Shown here one piece after another: positions 9,171-19,546 of a stretch of DNA of 64,000 nucleotides; the stretch's first letter is position 1, and the number at the start of each line of letters is the position of its first letter. A program made the translations under genes and the position numbers. The notes under the pieces were generated by a model. The model was not told the origin of the DNA, ran no database searches, and saw only the letters and a list, made by a program, of their open reading frames with translations. This DNA is from Pedobacter cryoconitis (lineage in GTDB: Bacteria > Bacteroidota > Bacteroidia > Sphingobacteriales > Sphingobacteriaceae): assembly GCF_003259615.1 (NCBI RefSeq), contig NZ_QLLR01000008.1, forward strand, positions 1-64,000, written 5' to 3'.

Positions 9171-9236
9171 TGGTAGAATGTGGAGCATAATTTATGTTGA
9201 TAACTTTTTTGTGGTAGATTGTGGTAAAAAGTGGTA
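9171..9236 (+). promoter_or_regulatory. Phased TGGTA repeats, candidate MraZ operator
   Basis: TGGTA starts at 9212, 9222 and 9232 with exact 5-bp spacers. A second pair lies upstream at 9171 (TGGTA) and 9181 (TGGAG), also 10 bp apart. MraZ is known in other phyla to bind several short TGGG-type repeats separated by 5 bp upstream of its own gene, so the layout matches an autoregulatory MraZ box with a lineage-specific TGGTA core. The last copies overlap a possible -33 TTG at 9219-9221, 19 bp before TATCTATTT at 9241, which fits repression. Confidence 0.7.
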
Positions 9237-9240
9237 GAAG

Positions 9241-9274
9241 TATCTATTTTTACACTACATAAAAAGTGTAGATA
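9241..9274 (+). repeat. Inverted repeat in the mraZ leader
   Basis: TACACT (9251-9256) and AGTGTA (9265-9270) form an inverted repeat extended by TATC and GATA outside, ending 6 bp before the mraZ ATG. It may fold in the leader mRNA or be an additional operator. Confidence 0.4.
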
Positions 9275-9279
9275 CTAAA

Positions 9280-9747
9280 ATGGTTCAACTACTTGGAGAA
9301 TTTGATTGTAAATTGGATACGAAAGGCCGCATGATGGTCCCTTCGAATCTGAAGAAACAATTGCCAAACGTTGAGCAAGAAGGACTTGTGATAAACAGAG
9401 GCTTCGAAAAGCATTTAGTGATCTACCCTAAAAAAGTGTGGGAAGGAATAGTGGAAGAGCTGAGTAAACTGAACCAGTACGAGAAGAAAACGAGAGAATT
9501 TATTCGCTTTTTTACGCGTGGCGCGACGGAATTGACGCTGGATGCTTCGGGTAGAGTCAATCTTCCGAAGTCATTATTGGAATTTGCAGGTATAGATGGC
9601 GAAGTAATCTTGTCTTGTCAGTTTGATAAAATAGAACTTTGGTCTAAAACTGCGTACGACAATTTACTGGACAGTGAGCCGGAAGATTTTGCAAATCTGG
9701 CGGAAGAAGTGATGGGAAATAAAAACAGGGGGGAAGATGGAAAATAA
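9280..9747 (+). CDS. mraZ: MraZ, transcriptional regulator of the dcw cluster
   Basis: 155 residues with two SpoVT/AbrB-like DNA-binding halves, each carrying the MraZ signature: LDTKGRMMVPSNLK near residue 13 and LDASGRVNLPKSL near residue 88. MraZ proteins form rings that bind direct repeats upstream of their own operon and repress it. Such repeats are seen at 9171-9236. The gene overlaps rsmH by 11 bp, so the two are translated from one message. Confidence 0.96.
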   Translation: MVQLLGEFDCKLDTKGRMMVPSNLKKQLPNVEQEGLVINRGFEKHLVIYPKKVWEGIVEELSKLNQYEKKTREFIRFFTRGATELTLDASGRVNLPKSLLEFAGIDGEVILSCQFDKIELWSKTAYDNLLDSEPEDFANLAEEVMGNKNRGEDGK

Positions 9748-10642
9748 TTATCATGTGCCAGTACTTTTGCAGGAATGTATTGATGGGTTGAATATCAAAC
9801 CTAATGGTGTATATGTGGATGTTACTTTTGGCGGCGGCGGCCATTCAAGAGAAATCCTGAATAAACTGGGCAAAGACGGTGTACTCATCGCTTTTGATCA
9901 GGACCCTGATGCGCAACGTAACAAGATTGATGATCCCCGCTTTTTATTTGTTGATCAGAATTTCGCTTTCTTAAAAAATAATCTTCGTTTATTGGGTTAT
10001 AAGCAGGTAGATGGCATTCTGGCTGATCTTGGCGTTTCTTCACATCAGTTCAATGAGCCGGAAAGAGGCTTCTCTACCCGTTTCGAATCTTCTTTGGATA
10101 TGCGTATGGATAAACAGGGCAAGCTTACTGCAGCTGATGTTTTGAATACTTATACTGAAGATAAACTGCATAAAATATTTGGGATCTACGGTGAGGTTAA
10201 AAATGCGAAATCATTGGCCAGAGCGGTCGTAACATCACGCGCAGGACAGCCTATTGTAACCCTGGCAGACTTTAAAGCTGCTGCAGGGGCCCACATCCCA
10301 AAAGGAAAAGAAAATAAATATATGGCACAGGTATTTCAGGCTTTACGTATCGAAGTGAACGCGGAGATCGAAGTACTGGAAAGCTTTTTATTGCAAACTG
10401 CCGAGGTGTTAAGCCCGGGTGGCAGACTGGTAGTCATGTCTTACCATTCACTGGAAGACAGGCCGGTAAAGAATTTTATTGCTAAAGGAAAGATCAGAGG
10501 CGAAGCAGATAAGGACTTCTTTGGTAATGAAGAAAAGCCATATAAAGTGATTACGCGTAAAGCTGTGATTGCCGAGGAGGACGAGCTGGAAAGAAACAGC
10601 AGGTCCAGAAGTGCAAAGTTGAGAATTGGAGAAAAGATCTAA
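9737..10642 (+). CDS. rsmH: 16S rRNA (cytosine-1402 N4)-methyltransferase
   Basis: 301 residues, typical length. Methylates N4 of C1402 in the ribosomal P site using S-adenosylmethionine. Motifs: HVPVLLQECIDGL at the N-terminus, the SAM-binding VDVTFGGGGHSREIL, ADLGVSSHQ, ERGFSTRFESSLDMRM, and the late SYHSLEDRPVKNFI. It sits in its conserved place after mraZ with an 11-bp overlap and 3 bp before ftsL. Confidence 0.97.
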   Translation: MENNYHVPVLLQECIDGLNIKPNGVYVDVTFGGGGHSREILNKLGKDGVLIAFDQDPDAQRNKIDDPRFLFVDQNFAFLKNNLRLLGYKQVDGILADLGVSSHQFNEPERGFSTRFESSLDMRMDKQGKLTAADVLNTYTEDKLHKIFGIYGEVKNAKSLARAVVTSRAGQPIVTLADFKAAAGAHIPKGKENKYMAQVFQALRIEVNAEIEVLESFLLQTAEVLSPGGRLVVMSYHSLEDRPVKNFIAKGKIRGEADKDFFGNEEKPYKVITRKAVIAEEDELERNSRSRSAKLRIGEKI

Positions 10643-10645
10643 GAT

Positions 10646-11074
10646 ATGAACAACCAGTTCAGAGCAGATGAGGTAGAGAACGAAGAGGAATTGCCAGAAG
10701 AACCGGTAATTCGCTTAAAAAAGCCCAAAAAAGAAAAGAAGGAGCCTGAAAATGCTAACCTTTTCTTTAAAAAGCTTTTTGTGGATGGCGTAGTGACTAA
10801 GGAAGCCGCTACTGCCATGCTGCCATTTCTTATCTTCTTGTCGCTGTTGACGATGCTTTACATCGCGAACAGCCACATGGCGGTTAAAAATATAAGAGAT
10901 ATAGATAAACTAAATAAAGAAGTAAAAGAACTGAGCTGGGAATATAAATCGCTTAAAGCTGATCTGATGTTCAAAAGCAAGTTAACGGAAGTAGCAAAAA
11001 AAGTAGATACGTTAGGCATTAAGGAGCTAACAGAGCCTCCTAAAAAAATTATCATAAGTAATGATGAACATTAG
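10646..11074 (+). CDS. ftsL: FtsL-like cell division protein
   Basis: 142 residues. A charged cytoplasmic N-terminus (acidic, then Lys-rich KKPKKEKKE) is followed by one transmembrane segment at about residues 58-78 and a periplasmic coiled coil (about 85-115). This single-pass bitopic layout and its position between rsmH and ftsI identify the Bacteroidota FtsL-type protein, which with FtsB-like and FtsQ partners activates FtsWI at the septum. The sequence itself is poorly conserved, so the call rests on layout and context. It overlaps ftsI by 14 bp. Confidence 0.85.
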   Translation: MNNQFRADEVENEEELPEEPVIRLKKPKKEKKEPENANLFFKKLFVDGVVTKEAATAMLPFLIFLSLLTMLYIANSHMAVKNIRDIDKLNKEVKELSWEYKSLKADLMFKSKLTEVAKKVDTLGIKELTEPPKKIIISNDEH

Positions 11075-13163
11075 AGCTAACATATTATTACGTGTTTATC
11101 TGTCCTTCGGACTGATTGTACTGCTTGCCGTGGCAGTATTGGTCAGATTATGCGATGTACAATTTGTAGAGGGACATAAATGGCGTGCCATGGCCGATAG
11201 TCTCTCTACAAAGTATATCAATGTGGATGCTGCACGTGGTAATATCTATTCTAATGATGGAAGCCTGTTAGCTACATCTGTACCAGAATACGAATTGAGA
11301 ATGGATTTGTATGCTGGCGGAATTAGTGAGAATAAAGTTTTTTATGCTAAAGTGGATTCTCTGGCTATGAAACTTTCACAGTTTTTTGTAGATAAAACGC
11401 CAAAGGAATATTCCCGTATGCTGCGTACTGCCAGAGCAGACAGCGTGAGGTACTTATTGATTAAGCGTAAAGTGAATTATCAGCAGCTCAAGGAATTGAG
11501 GACTTTCCCATTGTATAATATTGGAAAGTATAGTGGTGGTTTGATGGCCATTCAGCAGAATAAAAGAATTTTACCTTTTCAGAACCTTGCAAAAAGGACG
11601 ATCGGGTATAAAAATGAAAACGTTTCCAACGGCGTAGGACTGGAAGGTGCTTACGGCAATTATATTAATGGGGAAAGTGGTAAAAGACTAGTACAACGTA
11701 TTGCTGGTGGTGTTTGGATGCCGGTTAATGATGAGGCTGAAATTGCACCGAAAGATGGAGCTGATATCATTTCTACGATCGATATTAATATGCAGGATCT
11801 GGCGCAGAGTGCATTAGAGAAACAAATGATTAAAAGTGATGCAGATCACGGGACAGTAATTTTGATGGAAGTGGCGACTGGTGAAGTCCGGGCAGTTGCG
11901 AATTTTACCAGGGAGAGTGAGGGTGTTTATAAGGAAATGTTCAATTACGCGATTGGCGGAAGCCAGGACCCGGGATCTACTTTTAAGCTGGCCTCTTATA
12001 TGGCTTTGCTGGAAGATAAAAAAATAGATACAAACACTACAGTGGATACTGGAAATGGAGTTTACAGGCTTTATAACCATAATATAAAAGATTCCCATGG
12101 GGGCGTAGGAGTGGTAACTGCTAAAAAGGCATTTGAAGTTTCATCAAATACCGCTGTGGCCAAATTTGTTTATGCCGCTTATAAAGATAACCCTAAACAG
12201 TTCACGGATCATTTATACCGGATCCATATGAATGAAAGACTGAAACTGCAAATTACCGGGGAAACAAAACCGGTCATTAAGAATCCGTCTTTTAGGTCCT
12301 GGAGTGGTTTAACCTTAGCGCAGATGGCTTATGGTTATGAAATGCAGATTACTCCACTGCAAATTTTGACGTTTTATAATGCCATCGCCAATGATGGAAA
12401 GTATATATCGCCAATTTTTGTAAAAGAAATCAGAAGGCTGGGAAACCCGATTGAGCAGTTTCATGCCAGGGTGATCAGTGAGAAAGTTTGTTCTGAAGCT
12501 ACTGTTAAAAAATTACAGGCCATGCTGGAAGGCACGGTCACAGAAGGTACTGGTAAACTGATGGGGTCCCCGTTTTACCGGGTAGCTGGAAAAACAGGTA
12601 CTGCACAGGTGGCCGATGGAAATAAAGGTTATAAAGCCAAGAGAAGTTATCAGGCTTCTTTTTGTGGGTATTTCCCGGCTGATAAGCCTAAGTACTCGAT
12701 TATGGTTTCTATCAACGGACCGAAAAACGGGTATTACGGTGGATCGGTTGCCGGACCGGTATTTAAAGAAATTGCAGATCGTATTTACGCAAGTGATGTG
12801 CAGATGTATAATAATGTAACTGACCATCTGGTTGGGAACACGAAAAGTCCGGAAGCGAAAGCAGGACAGAGTAAAGCAGTGAAAAGTGTTTACAATGCCT
12901 TGGGAATTAAAGCCCTGTATGCTGCTAAATCTGACTATTTCAATAGTATAGATACCAGCAACGGGATTGTTTACCAGGAATATAGTTCTGTGAAAGGTAT
13001 GATGCCTAATGTAAGTGGAATGGGCTTAAAAGATGCCTTATACCTTTTGGGAAATGCGGGTTTAAAAACACAGGTTAAGGGAAGCGGAAAAGTAATAAGC
13101 CAGTCGATTCCTTCAGGGATGAAGATTGGAAGAGGATTATTGGTACAATTAGAATTGAAATAA
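11061..13163 (+). CDS. ftsI: Septal peptidoglycan transpeptidase (PBP3-like) with PASTA domain
   Basis: 700 residues. An N-terminal membrane anchor (about 8-29) precedes the PBP dimerisation domain and the transpeptidase domain. The three catalytic motifs are present: SxxK as STFK at 306-309, SxN as SSN at 361-363 and KTG at 511-513 (AGKTGTAQVAD). The C-terminal ~55 residues (MMPNVSGMGLKDALYLL) form one PASTA domain. It crosslinks septal peptidoglycan together with FtsW. A second ATG directly follows the first, so either could be used. Confidence 0.96.
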   Translation: MMNIRANILLRVYLSFGLIVLLAVAVLVRLCDVQFVEGHKWRAMADSLSTKYINVDAARGNIYSNDGSLLATSVPEYELRMDLYAGGISENKVFYAKVDSLAMKLSQFFVDKTPKEYSRMLRTARADSVRYLLIKRKVNYQQLKELRTFPLYNIGKYSGGLMAIQQNKRILPFQNLAKRTIGYKNENVSNGVGLEGAYGNYINGESGKRLVQRIAGGVWMPVNDEAEIAPKDGADIISTIDINMQDLAQSALEKQMIKSDADHGTVILMEVATGEVRAVANFTRESEGVYKEMFNYAIGGSQDPGSTFKLASYMALLEDKKIDTNTTVDTGNGVYRLYNHNIKDSHGGVGVVTAKKAFEVSSNTAVAKFVYAAYKDNPKQFTDHLYRIHMNERLKLQITGETKPVIKNPSFRSWSGLTLAQMAYGYEMQITPLQILTFYNAIANDGKYISPIFVKEIRRLGNPIEQFHARVISEKVCSEATVKKLQAMLEGTVTEGTGKLMGSPFYRVAGKTGTAQVADGNKGYKAKRSYQASFCGYFPADKPKYSIMVSINGPKNGYYGGSVAGPVFKEIADRIYASDVQMYNNVTDHLVGNTKSPEAKAGQSKAVKSVYNALGIKALYAAKSDYFNSIDTSNGIVYQEYSSVKGMMPNVSGMGLKDALYLLGNAGLKTQVKGSGKVISQSIPSGMKIGRGLLVQLELK

Positions 13164-13164
13164 G

Positions 13165-14622
13165 ATGCAGTTGCAGGATGTTTTATATGGAGTGGCGATT
13201 AAAAACCTGGTTGGAAAAACCAACAGGGTAATTAGTGCGCTTACGTTTGACTCACGTGAGGTACAGCAAGGTGCTGTATTTTTTGCGGTAAAGGGAACTT
13301 TATCAGACGGACATACTTTTATTAACCAGACTATTGCTGCAGGGGCAACAGTTATTATTTGTGAAGAGATACCAGCAGAGGTAAACCCTGAGGTAACTTA
13401 TATCGTGGTAGAAAATACTTCGGTAGCTTTGGGGATTATGGCTTCCAATTATTATGGAAACCCTTCTTCTTCGTTGAAACTGGTTGGGATTACCGGAACA
13501 AATGGTAAAACAACTATTGCAACTATTTTATTTAAGTTATTCAGAAGCCTTGGTTTCCATACCGGATTAATTTCTACGGTACAAAATCAGATCAATGATA
13601 AAATCATTGCGGCGACACATACTACACCAAATCCATTGGCGCTGAACCAGCTGCTGAAGCAAATGGTTGAGCTGGGTTGCACTTACTGCTTTATGGAAGT
13701 AAGTTCTCATGCGATGGTGCAGCACAGGATAGAGGGATTGACTTTTGCAGGTGGTGTATTTTCAAACATCACACACGATCACCTTGATTTTCATAAAACG
13801 TTTGACAATTATATTAAAGCTAAGAAATCATTTTTTGATGACCTGCCAAAAGGTTCTTTCGCACTGACCAATGCTGATGATAAAAACGGAATGGTGATGC
13901 TTCAGAATACGAAGGCTTCTAAAAAGACCTATGCTTTAAAGCAACTGGCTGATTATAAAGTAAGCATTATTGAAAACAGGTTCAGTGGTCTGAATCTTGA
14001 AATTGACCATACTGATGTGTTTTTCAAATTGGTAGGTTCATTTAATGCGTATAACCTGGCTGCCGTTTATGGTACAGCGATGTTATTAGGGCAGGACAAA
14101 CTCCAGGTATTAACGCTATTGAGCAACTTAACTGGTGCTGAAGGCAGATTTGAAGAAGTACCTAATTCAAAACAGATCATTGGTCTGGTGGATTATGCAC
14201 ATACCCCCGATGCTGTTCAGAATGTATTGAGTACGATTCATGACATCAGAAAGGGTACAGAACAGGTAATTACGGTAATTGGTTGCGGTGGGGACAGAGA
14301 TAAAACTAAACGACCGGTAATGGCACAGGTAGCTTGTGACTGGAGTGATAAAGTGATCCTGACTTCGGACAATCCAAGAACGGAAGACGCGCATCAGATT
14401 CTGGCTGATATGGAAGCTGGGGTATCACCAACTAACCGAAGAAAAACATTAACGATCGCAGATCGTAAAGAAGCTATAAAAACAGCTTGTCATTTAGCCA
14501 GGCCAGGTGATATTATCCTGATTGTGGGTAAAGGGCATGAAAAATACCAGGATATAAATGGAATAAAGTATCATTTTGATGATAAAGAAGTGTTAATGGA
14601 ACAATTAAACTTAATCAGCTAA
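13165..14622 (+). CDS. murE: UDP-MurNAc-tripeptide ligase, meso-diaminopimelate type
   Basis: 485 residues. Adds the third amino acid to UDP-MurNAc-L-Ala-D-Glu in peptidoglycan precursor synthesis. Mur ligase landmarks are the ATP loop [39 protein letters not shown] and the C-terminal [12 protein letters not shown]. The DNPR motif is the known signature of meso-diaminopimelate addition, so this organism should have DAP-type peptidoglycan, consistent with dapA nearby. It begins 1 bp after ftsI and abuts mraY. Confidence 0.97.
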   Translation: MQLQDVLYGVAIKNLVGKTNRVISALTFDSREVQQGAVFFAVKGTLSDGHTFINQTIAAGATVIICEEIPAEVNPEVTYIVVENTSVALGIMASNYYGNPSSSLKLVGITGTNGKTTIATILFKLFRSLGFHTGLISTVQNQINDKIIAATHTTPNPLALNQLLKQMVELGCTYCFMEVSSHAMVQHRIEGLTFAGGVFSNITHDHLDFHKTFDNYIKAKKSFFDDLPKGSFALTNADDKNGMVMLQNTKASKKTYALKQLADYKVSIIENRFSGLNLEIDHTDVFFKLVGSFNAYNLAAVYGTAMLLGQDKLQVLTLLSNLTGAEGRFEEVPNSKQIIGLVDYAHTPDAVQNVLSTIHDIRKGTEQVITVIGCGGDRDKTKRPVMAQVACDWSDKVILTSDNPRTEDAHQILADMEAGVSPTNRRKTLTIADRKEAIKTACHLARPGDIILIVGKGHEKYQDINGIKYHFDDKEVLMEQLNLIS

Positions 14623-15869
14623 TGCTATATTATCTATTTGAATATTTAAACGCACATTACGAATTTCCTGGATTAAGGTTGTTCCAGTATATTACGTTCC
14701 GTACTTCACTGGCGATTATCATTTCGTTGATCATTACTACTGTTTTTGGAAGAAGGATTATCAATTATCTGCACAAAATGCAGGTAGGGGAAACAGTAAG
14801 GAATTTAGGTTTGGAAGGACAAATGCAGAAACAAGGCACGCCGACTATGGGTGGGGTAATGATTCTGATGGGTATCCTGATCCCAACTTTATTATTGGCC
14901 AACCTGACCAATGTATACGTGTTACTGATGATTGTCACTACGGTATGGATGGGCGCGGTAGGTTTTGTGGATGATTATATTAAAGTATTCAAGAAAAATA
15001 AAGAGGGGCTTGCTGGAAGGTTTAAAATTGTCGGACAGGTAGGATTAGCTTTAATCATTGGCTGGACGATGTATTTCAATCCTAATATCGTGGTGAGACA
15101 AACTGTGGATGAAACCGGGGTGAGCAAAAATGCGGCACCAATGGTCCTGAGACAAAAAGGAGAGAAGTTCTATTATACGCAGGATGTTAAATCAACGATT
15201 ACCAATATTCCTTTTTATAAAAATAATGAGTTCGATTATGCCAAGGTACTTAAGTTTTTAGGTCCTGGTTATGAGAAATATGCGGTTTTTGTTTTTATCC
15301 TTTTTGTAGTGATTATCATTACGGCGGTTTCTAACGGCGCGAATTTAACGGATGGGATAGATGGTCTGGCTACGGGTACTTCTGCGATTATAGGGATTAC
15401 ACTGGGTTTACTGGCCTATGTTTCGGGTAACACGGTGATTGCCGATTACCTGAATATCTTATATATCCCAAATTCCGGTGAGCTGATGATTTTTGCGGGT
15501 GCCTTTGTGGGTGCTTGTGTCGGGTTCTTATGGTACAATTCTTATCCTGCGCAGGTTTTTATGGGCGATACAGGAAGTCTGGCTATTGGAGGTATCATCG
15601 CTGCGCTGGCGATTATGATCAGAAAAGAATTGCTGATCCCGATTTTATGCGGGGTATTCCTGATCGAGGTGACTTCGGTTATGCTGCAGGTATCTTATTT
15701 TAAATATACTAAAAAGCGCTTTGGAGAGGGTAAAAGGATCTTCCTGATGTCGCCGCTGCACCACCATTATCAGAAAAAAGGATACCATGAAGCGAAAATT
15801 GTTACGCGCTTCTGGATTGTAGGAATATTATTGGCCATCATCACCATAATCACTTTAAAACTGAGGTAA
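14622..15869 (+). CDS. mraY: Phospho-N-acetylmuramoyl-pentapeptide transferase
   Basis: 415 residues, about 50 longer than proteobacterial MraY because of an insertion at about residues 155-205, a feature I associate with Bacteroidota. It makes lipid I from UDP-MurNAc-pentapeptide and undecaprenyl phosphate in the inner membrane, with about ten membrane segments. Catalytic motifs seen: [28 protein letters not shown] and [10 protein letters not shown]. The start overlaps the stop of murE and its stop overlaps the start of murD. Confidence 0.97.
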   Translation: MLYYLFEYLNAHYEFPGLRLFQYITFRTSLAIIISLIITTVFGRRIINYLHKMQVGETVRNLGLEGQMQKQGTPTMGGVMILMGILIPTLLLANLTNVYVLLMIVTTVWMGAVGFVDDYIKVFKKNKEGLAGRFKIVGQVGLALIIGWTMYFNPNIVVRQTVDETGVSKNAAPMVLRQKGEKFYYTQDVKSTITNIPFYKNNEFDYAKVLKFLGPGYEKYAVFVFILFVVIIITAVSNGANLTDGIDGLATGTSAIIGITLGLLAYVSGNTVIADYLNILYIPNSGELMIFAGAFVGACVGFLWYNSYPAQVFMGDTGSLAIGGIIAALAIMIRKELLIPILCGVFLIEVTSVMLQVSYFKYTKKRFGEGKRIFLMSPLHHHYQKKGYHEAKIVTRFWIVGILLAIITIITLKLR

Positions 15870-17212
15870 TGGAAAAGCAAAGGATCGTCATACTTGGAGC
15901 TGGTGAAAGCGGTGTAGGTGCAGCAATTCTTGCGCAAAAGCAGGGCTTTGATGTTTTTGTTTCAGATTTCGGGGCAATTGCAGACCGGTATAAAGAAACA
16001 TTGGTGGAACTGAATATTGCATTTGAGGAGAAGCAGCATACGGTTGCTTTGATTATTAATGCAAACGAGGTGATTAAAAGCCCTGGTATTGCTGATTCGG
16101 TGGCGATTATCAAAGAGCTGAAAAAGAAAAATATTCCGGTGATCTCAGAAATTGAGTTTGCTAAAAGATATACAACAGCAAAAACGATCTGTATTACCGG
16201 ATCAAATGGTAAAACAACAACCACGATGCTGACTTACCATATCCTTAAAAAAGCGGGCTTGAATGTAGGCCTTGCCGGTAATATAGGACATAGTTTTGCA
16301 GCACAGGTAGCTACAGAGAATTTCGATTGGTATGTACTGGAAATATCGAGCTTTATGCTGGACGATATGTATGATTTCAGAGCTGATATCGCTGTACTTT
16401 TAAACATTACGCCTGACCATCTGGACAGGTACGATTACAAAATGACAAATTACGCAGCTTCAAAAATGCGTATCGTACAGAATCAGCGACCTGAAGATCA
16501 TTTTATCTTTTGTGCCGATGATGAAGAAACCCTGAAAGCTTTAAAAAGCACGAAGGTGAATTCACAGAAATGCCCTTTTTCTATTCGTAAAAAAGTAGAT
16601 GGCGGAGCTTATCTGGAAGGCAACAATATTCATATCAATATAAATCCAAAAGACCATTTAACCATGTCAATTTCAGAGTTAGCTTTACAAGGCAAGCACA
16701 ATATCTACAACTCTATGGCTTCGGGCATAGTCGCTAAAGTGTTGGAAATCCGCAATGCGACCATCAGAGAGAGTATGGGTGATATTAAAAATATTGAACA
16801 CCGGTTGGAGCATGTTGCCAAGATTTCTGGTGTGGATTATATCAATGATTCAAAAGCTACCAATGTGAACTCTACCTGGTATGCGCTGGAAAGTGTAAAT
16901 ACAGACGTGATCCTGATTATGGGTGGTGTGGATAAGGGTAATGATTATGATATGCTGAAAGACCTGGTGAAGCAAAAAGTGAAAGCTATTGTTTGCCTGG
17001 GTAAAAATAATAAACGTATTCACGAAGCTTTTGAGGATGATGTGGAAATTATTGTCAATACGTTCTCTGCAAATGAAGCGGTACAGGTAGCTTATCACCT
17101 GGCAACAAAAGGGAATACCGTGTTGTTGTCACCAGCTTGTGCAAGTTTTGATTTGTTTAAGAATTATGAAGACCGTGGAAACCAATTCAAAATGGCTGTA
17201 AAAGAATTATAA
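15869..17212 (+). CDS. murD: UDP-MurNAc-L-alanine:D-glutamate ligase
   Basis: 447 residues. Cytoplasmic Mur ligase that adds D-Glu to UDP-MurNAc-L-Ala. N-terminal VILGAGESGVGAAILAQKQG, ATP loop ITGSNGKTTTTMLTYHI, LEISSFMLDDM, NITPDHLDRY and the C-terminal VDYINDSKATNVNSTWYAL with LLSPACASFDLFKNYEDRG are all standard. It overlaps mraY by one base and lies 2 bp before ftsW. Confidence 0.97.
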   Translation: MEKQRIVILGAGESGVGAAILAQKQGFDVFVSDFGAIADRYKETLVELNIAFEEKQHTVALIINANEVIKSPGIADSVAIIKELKKKNIPVISEIEFAKRYTTAKTICITGSNGKTTTTMLTYHILKKAGLNVGLAGNIGHSFAAQVATENFDWYVLEISSFMLDDMYDFRADIAVLLNITPDHLDRYDYKMTNYAASKMRIVQNQRPEDHFIFCADDEETLKALKSTKVNSQKCPFSIRKKVDGGAYLEGNNIHININPKDHLTMSISELALQGKHNIYNSMASGIVAKVLEIRNATIRESMGDIKNIEHRLEHVAKISGVDYINDSKATNVNSTWYALESVNTDVILIMGGVDKGNDYDMLKDLVKQKVKAIVCLGKNNKRIHEAFEDDVEIIVNTFSANEAVQVAYHLATKGNTVLLSPACASFDLFKNYEDRGNQFKMAVKEL

Positions 17213-17214
17213 CA

Positions 17215-18423
17215 ATGGGTACAGTACAGGCGCTTTTAGAGAAAACCAAAGGGGACCGCTGGATATGGCTGATCATAATCCTGTTGTCTCTGATCTCTAT
17301 TTTTGCGGTTTATAGTGCAACTGGAACACTTGCTTATAAACAGGGCAAAACTGTAGAGAAAATACTGCTCACCAAACACTTGATTTTTGTGGTGATGGGG
17401 ATTGGTATGATCTATATTGCGCATTTAGTGGATTATCAATACTATGCCGGGATTTCAAAGATCCTGATGATTATTACGATTCCGCTGTTGTTTTATACGC
17501 TGGTTTTTGGAACGAGCCTGAATGATGCTTCCAGGTGGGTTAAGATTCCTATTATCGGATTGACTTTCCAAACGTCCGATTTAGCAAAATTAGCCTTGAT
17601 TACGTTTCTGGCCAGGATGCTGACCAAGAAACAGGAAAATATTAAAGATGTAAAGACTTCCTTTATCCCGATTATGGGGTCGGTTTGTGTGGTTTTTGTT
17701 TTGATTGCATTAGCCAATTTATCAACAGCGCTGATGTTGTTTGGGGTAAGTATCTTATTGTTAATTATAGGCCGGATCAGTATTAAACAAATACTGGTGG
17801 TTTGTGCGGGTGGTTTTGTACTGCTGATGTTTGTCGTTTTCCTTGGGCCAAGACGTGAGACTTATAAATCACGTGTGAACTCTTATTTGCATCCGGAGGC
17901 TCAGCATTCAGATAAAACTTACCAGGCAGATCAGGCGAAGATTGCATTGGCATCGGGAGGGATCTTTGGAAAAGGGCCGGGGAATAGTACCCAGCGTAAT
18001 TTCCTGCCTCACCCATATTCGGATTTTATCTTCGCAATTATCGTGGAGGAATATGGTTTGTTCGGGGCATTGATCATTATCGTGCTGTACCTGGTACTGC
18101 TTTATCGATGCGTCAGGATTGTGACGCAGAGTCCGAAGGCCTTTGGAGCACTGCTCGCCGCCGGACTGAGTTTTAGTCTGACAATACAGGCTTTTGCAAA
18201 TATGGCAGTAGCCGTAGGTTTAGGACCCGTAACTGGTGTCCCTTTGCCGTTAGTAAGCATGGGTGGTACTTCGATGATCTTCACGAGTATTGCTTTTGGA
18301 ATTATCCTGAGCGTAAGCAGGGATGTAGAAGAGAATGGTAAAAAAGGGTTAAGTGAAGATTTGGCTAAACCAGCTGTTAAAGTAAATAAAGTGATTGTAG
18401 GTGAATTACCGGCAATGACATAA
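17215..18423 (+). CDS. ftsW: Septal peptidoglycan glycosyltransferase FtsW (SEDS family)
   Basis: 402 residues with about ten membrane segments. SEDS glycosyltransferase that polymerises lipid II at the division site together with FtsI. Motifs include the first-helix IFAVYSATGTLAYKQG, the loop with GKGPGNSTQRNFLPHPYSDF and IFAIIVEEYGLFGAL, and the late GVPLPLVSMGGTSMIFTSIA. The short cytoplasmic tail is Lys-rich. It lies 10 bp before murG. Confidence 0.96.
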   Translation: MGTVQALLEKTKGDRWIWLIIILLSLISIFAVYSATGTLAYKQGKTVEKILLTKHLIFVVMGIGMIYIAHLVDYQYYAGISKILMIITIPLLFYTLVFGTSLNDASRWVKIPIIGLTFQTSDLAKLALITFLARMLTKKQENIKDVKTSFIPIMGSVCVVFVLIALANLSTALMLFGVSILLLIIGRISIKQILVVCAGGFVLLMFVVFLGPRRETYKSRVNSYLHPEAQHSDKTYQADQAKIALASGGIFGKGPGNSTQRNFLPHPYSDFIFAIIVEEYGLFGALIIIVLYLVLLYRCVRIVTQSPKAFGALLAAGLSFSLTIQAFANMAVAVGLGPVTGVPLPLVSMGGTSMIFTSIAFGIILSVSRDVEENGKKGLSEDLAKPAVKVNKVIVGELPAMT

Positions 18424-18433
18424 AATATATAGA

Positions 18434-19546
18434 ATGAAACCAACAAAAATAATCATTTCAGGTGGCGGTACTGGCGGACACATTTTTCCTGCCATTGCGA
18501 TCGCGAATGCGCTCAAACGCATAGAGCCTGAGTGTGAAATATTATTTGTAGGTGCGACAGGCAGAATGGAAATGGAAAAAGTTCCTGCTGCCGGGTACAA
18601 AATCGTAGGCTTGAATATCAGCGGAATCCAAAGGGGATCAATACTCAAAAATCTGAGTTTGCCTTTTAAACTGGTTGACAGCATGCAGAAAGCATTGAAG
18701 CTGATTGCAACCTTTAAGCCTGATGTGGTAGTAGGAGTTGGTGGTTATGCTTCGGGGCCGGTTTTATTTGCAGCTTCCTGGAAAAATGTTCCATACCTGA
18801 TACAAGAGCAGAATTCATATGCGGGTATGACCAACAAAAGACTAGGGAAAAAGGCTTCGAAAATATGTGTGGCTTTCGATGGAATGGAGCAGTTTTTTCC
18901 GGCTGACCGTATCTTAAAAACGGGTAATCCGGTACGTAAAGATGTAGTCGAGATTTACAATAAACGTTTCCACGGATCGGAATTGCTGAAACTGGACCCG
19001 TTGAAGAAAACTATTTTGGTGACAGGCGGAAGCCTTGGTGCAGCCACATTGAATAAAAGTATTGAAAAGCATTTGCAGGATTTTATAGATCAGGATGTAC
19101 AGTTAATCTGGCAAACAGGTAAATATTATTATGCAGGAATTATGGAACGTCTTGGCGGAAGTTTTCATCCGAATGTGCGTATCCTGGAATTCCTGAACCA
19201 GATGGATCTGGCTTATGCAGCTGCCGATGTAATTATATCAAGAGCAGGAGCGGGAACAATTGCTGAACTCTGCCTGATCAAAAAACCGGTAATCCTGGTG
19301 CCTTCGCCTAATGTGGCTGAAGATCATCAGACTAAAAATGCGATGGCATTAGTGAAAAGGAATGCAGCCCTTTTAATCAATGATCGCTCTGCGGAGGATA
19401 CTTTGGTTACGCAGGCGCTGGAATTATTAAAAGATGAAGCTCGTTGTGAACAGCTTTCGGTGAATATCGCTGAAATGGCCTTGCCACAAGCGGATGAGCT
19501 GATTGCAAGAGAAGTATTTAAACTAGCAGTAAAGAAAGATATATAA
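18434..19546 (+). CDS. murG: UDP-GlcNAc:lipid I GlcNAc transferase
   Basis: 370 residues. Peripheral inner-membrane GT-B glycosyltransferase that converts lipid I to lipid II. The N-terminal GGGTGGHIFPAIAIANAL, VGVGGYASGPVL, the linker VTGGSLGAATLNKS, and ISRAGAGTIAELCLIKKPV with PNVAEDHQTKNA are family motifs. It abuts murC without a gap, in the conserved murG-murC order. Confidence 0.97.
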   Translation: MKPTKIIISGGGTGGHIFPAIAIANALKRIEPECEILFVGATGRMEMEKVPAAGYKIVGLNISGIQRGSILKNLSLPFKLVDSMQKALKLIATFKPDVVVGVGGYASGPVLFAASWKNVPYLIQEQNSYAGMTNKRLGKKASKICVAFDGMEQFFPADRILKTGNPVRKDVVEIYNKRFHGSELLKLDPLKKTILVTGGSLGAATLNKSIEKHLQDFIDQDVQLIWQTGKYYYAGIMERLGGSFHPNVRILEFLNQMDLAYAAADVIISRAGAGTIAELCLIKKPVILVPSPNVAEDHQTKNAMALVKRNAALLINDRSAEDTLVTQALELLKDEARCEQLSVNIAEMALPQADELIAREVFKLAVKKDI

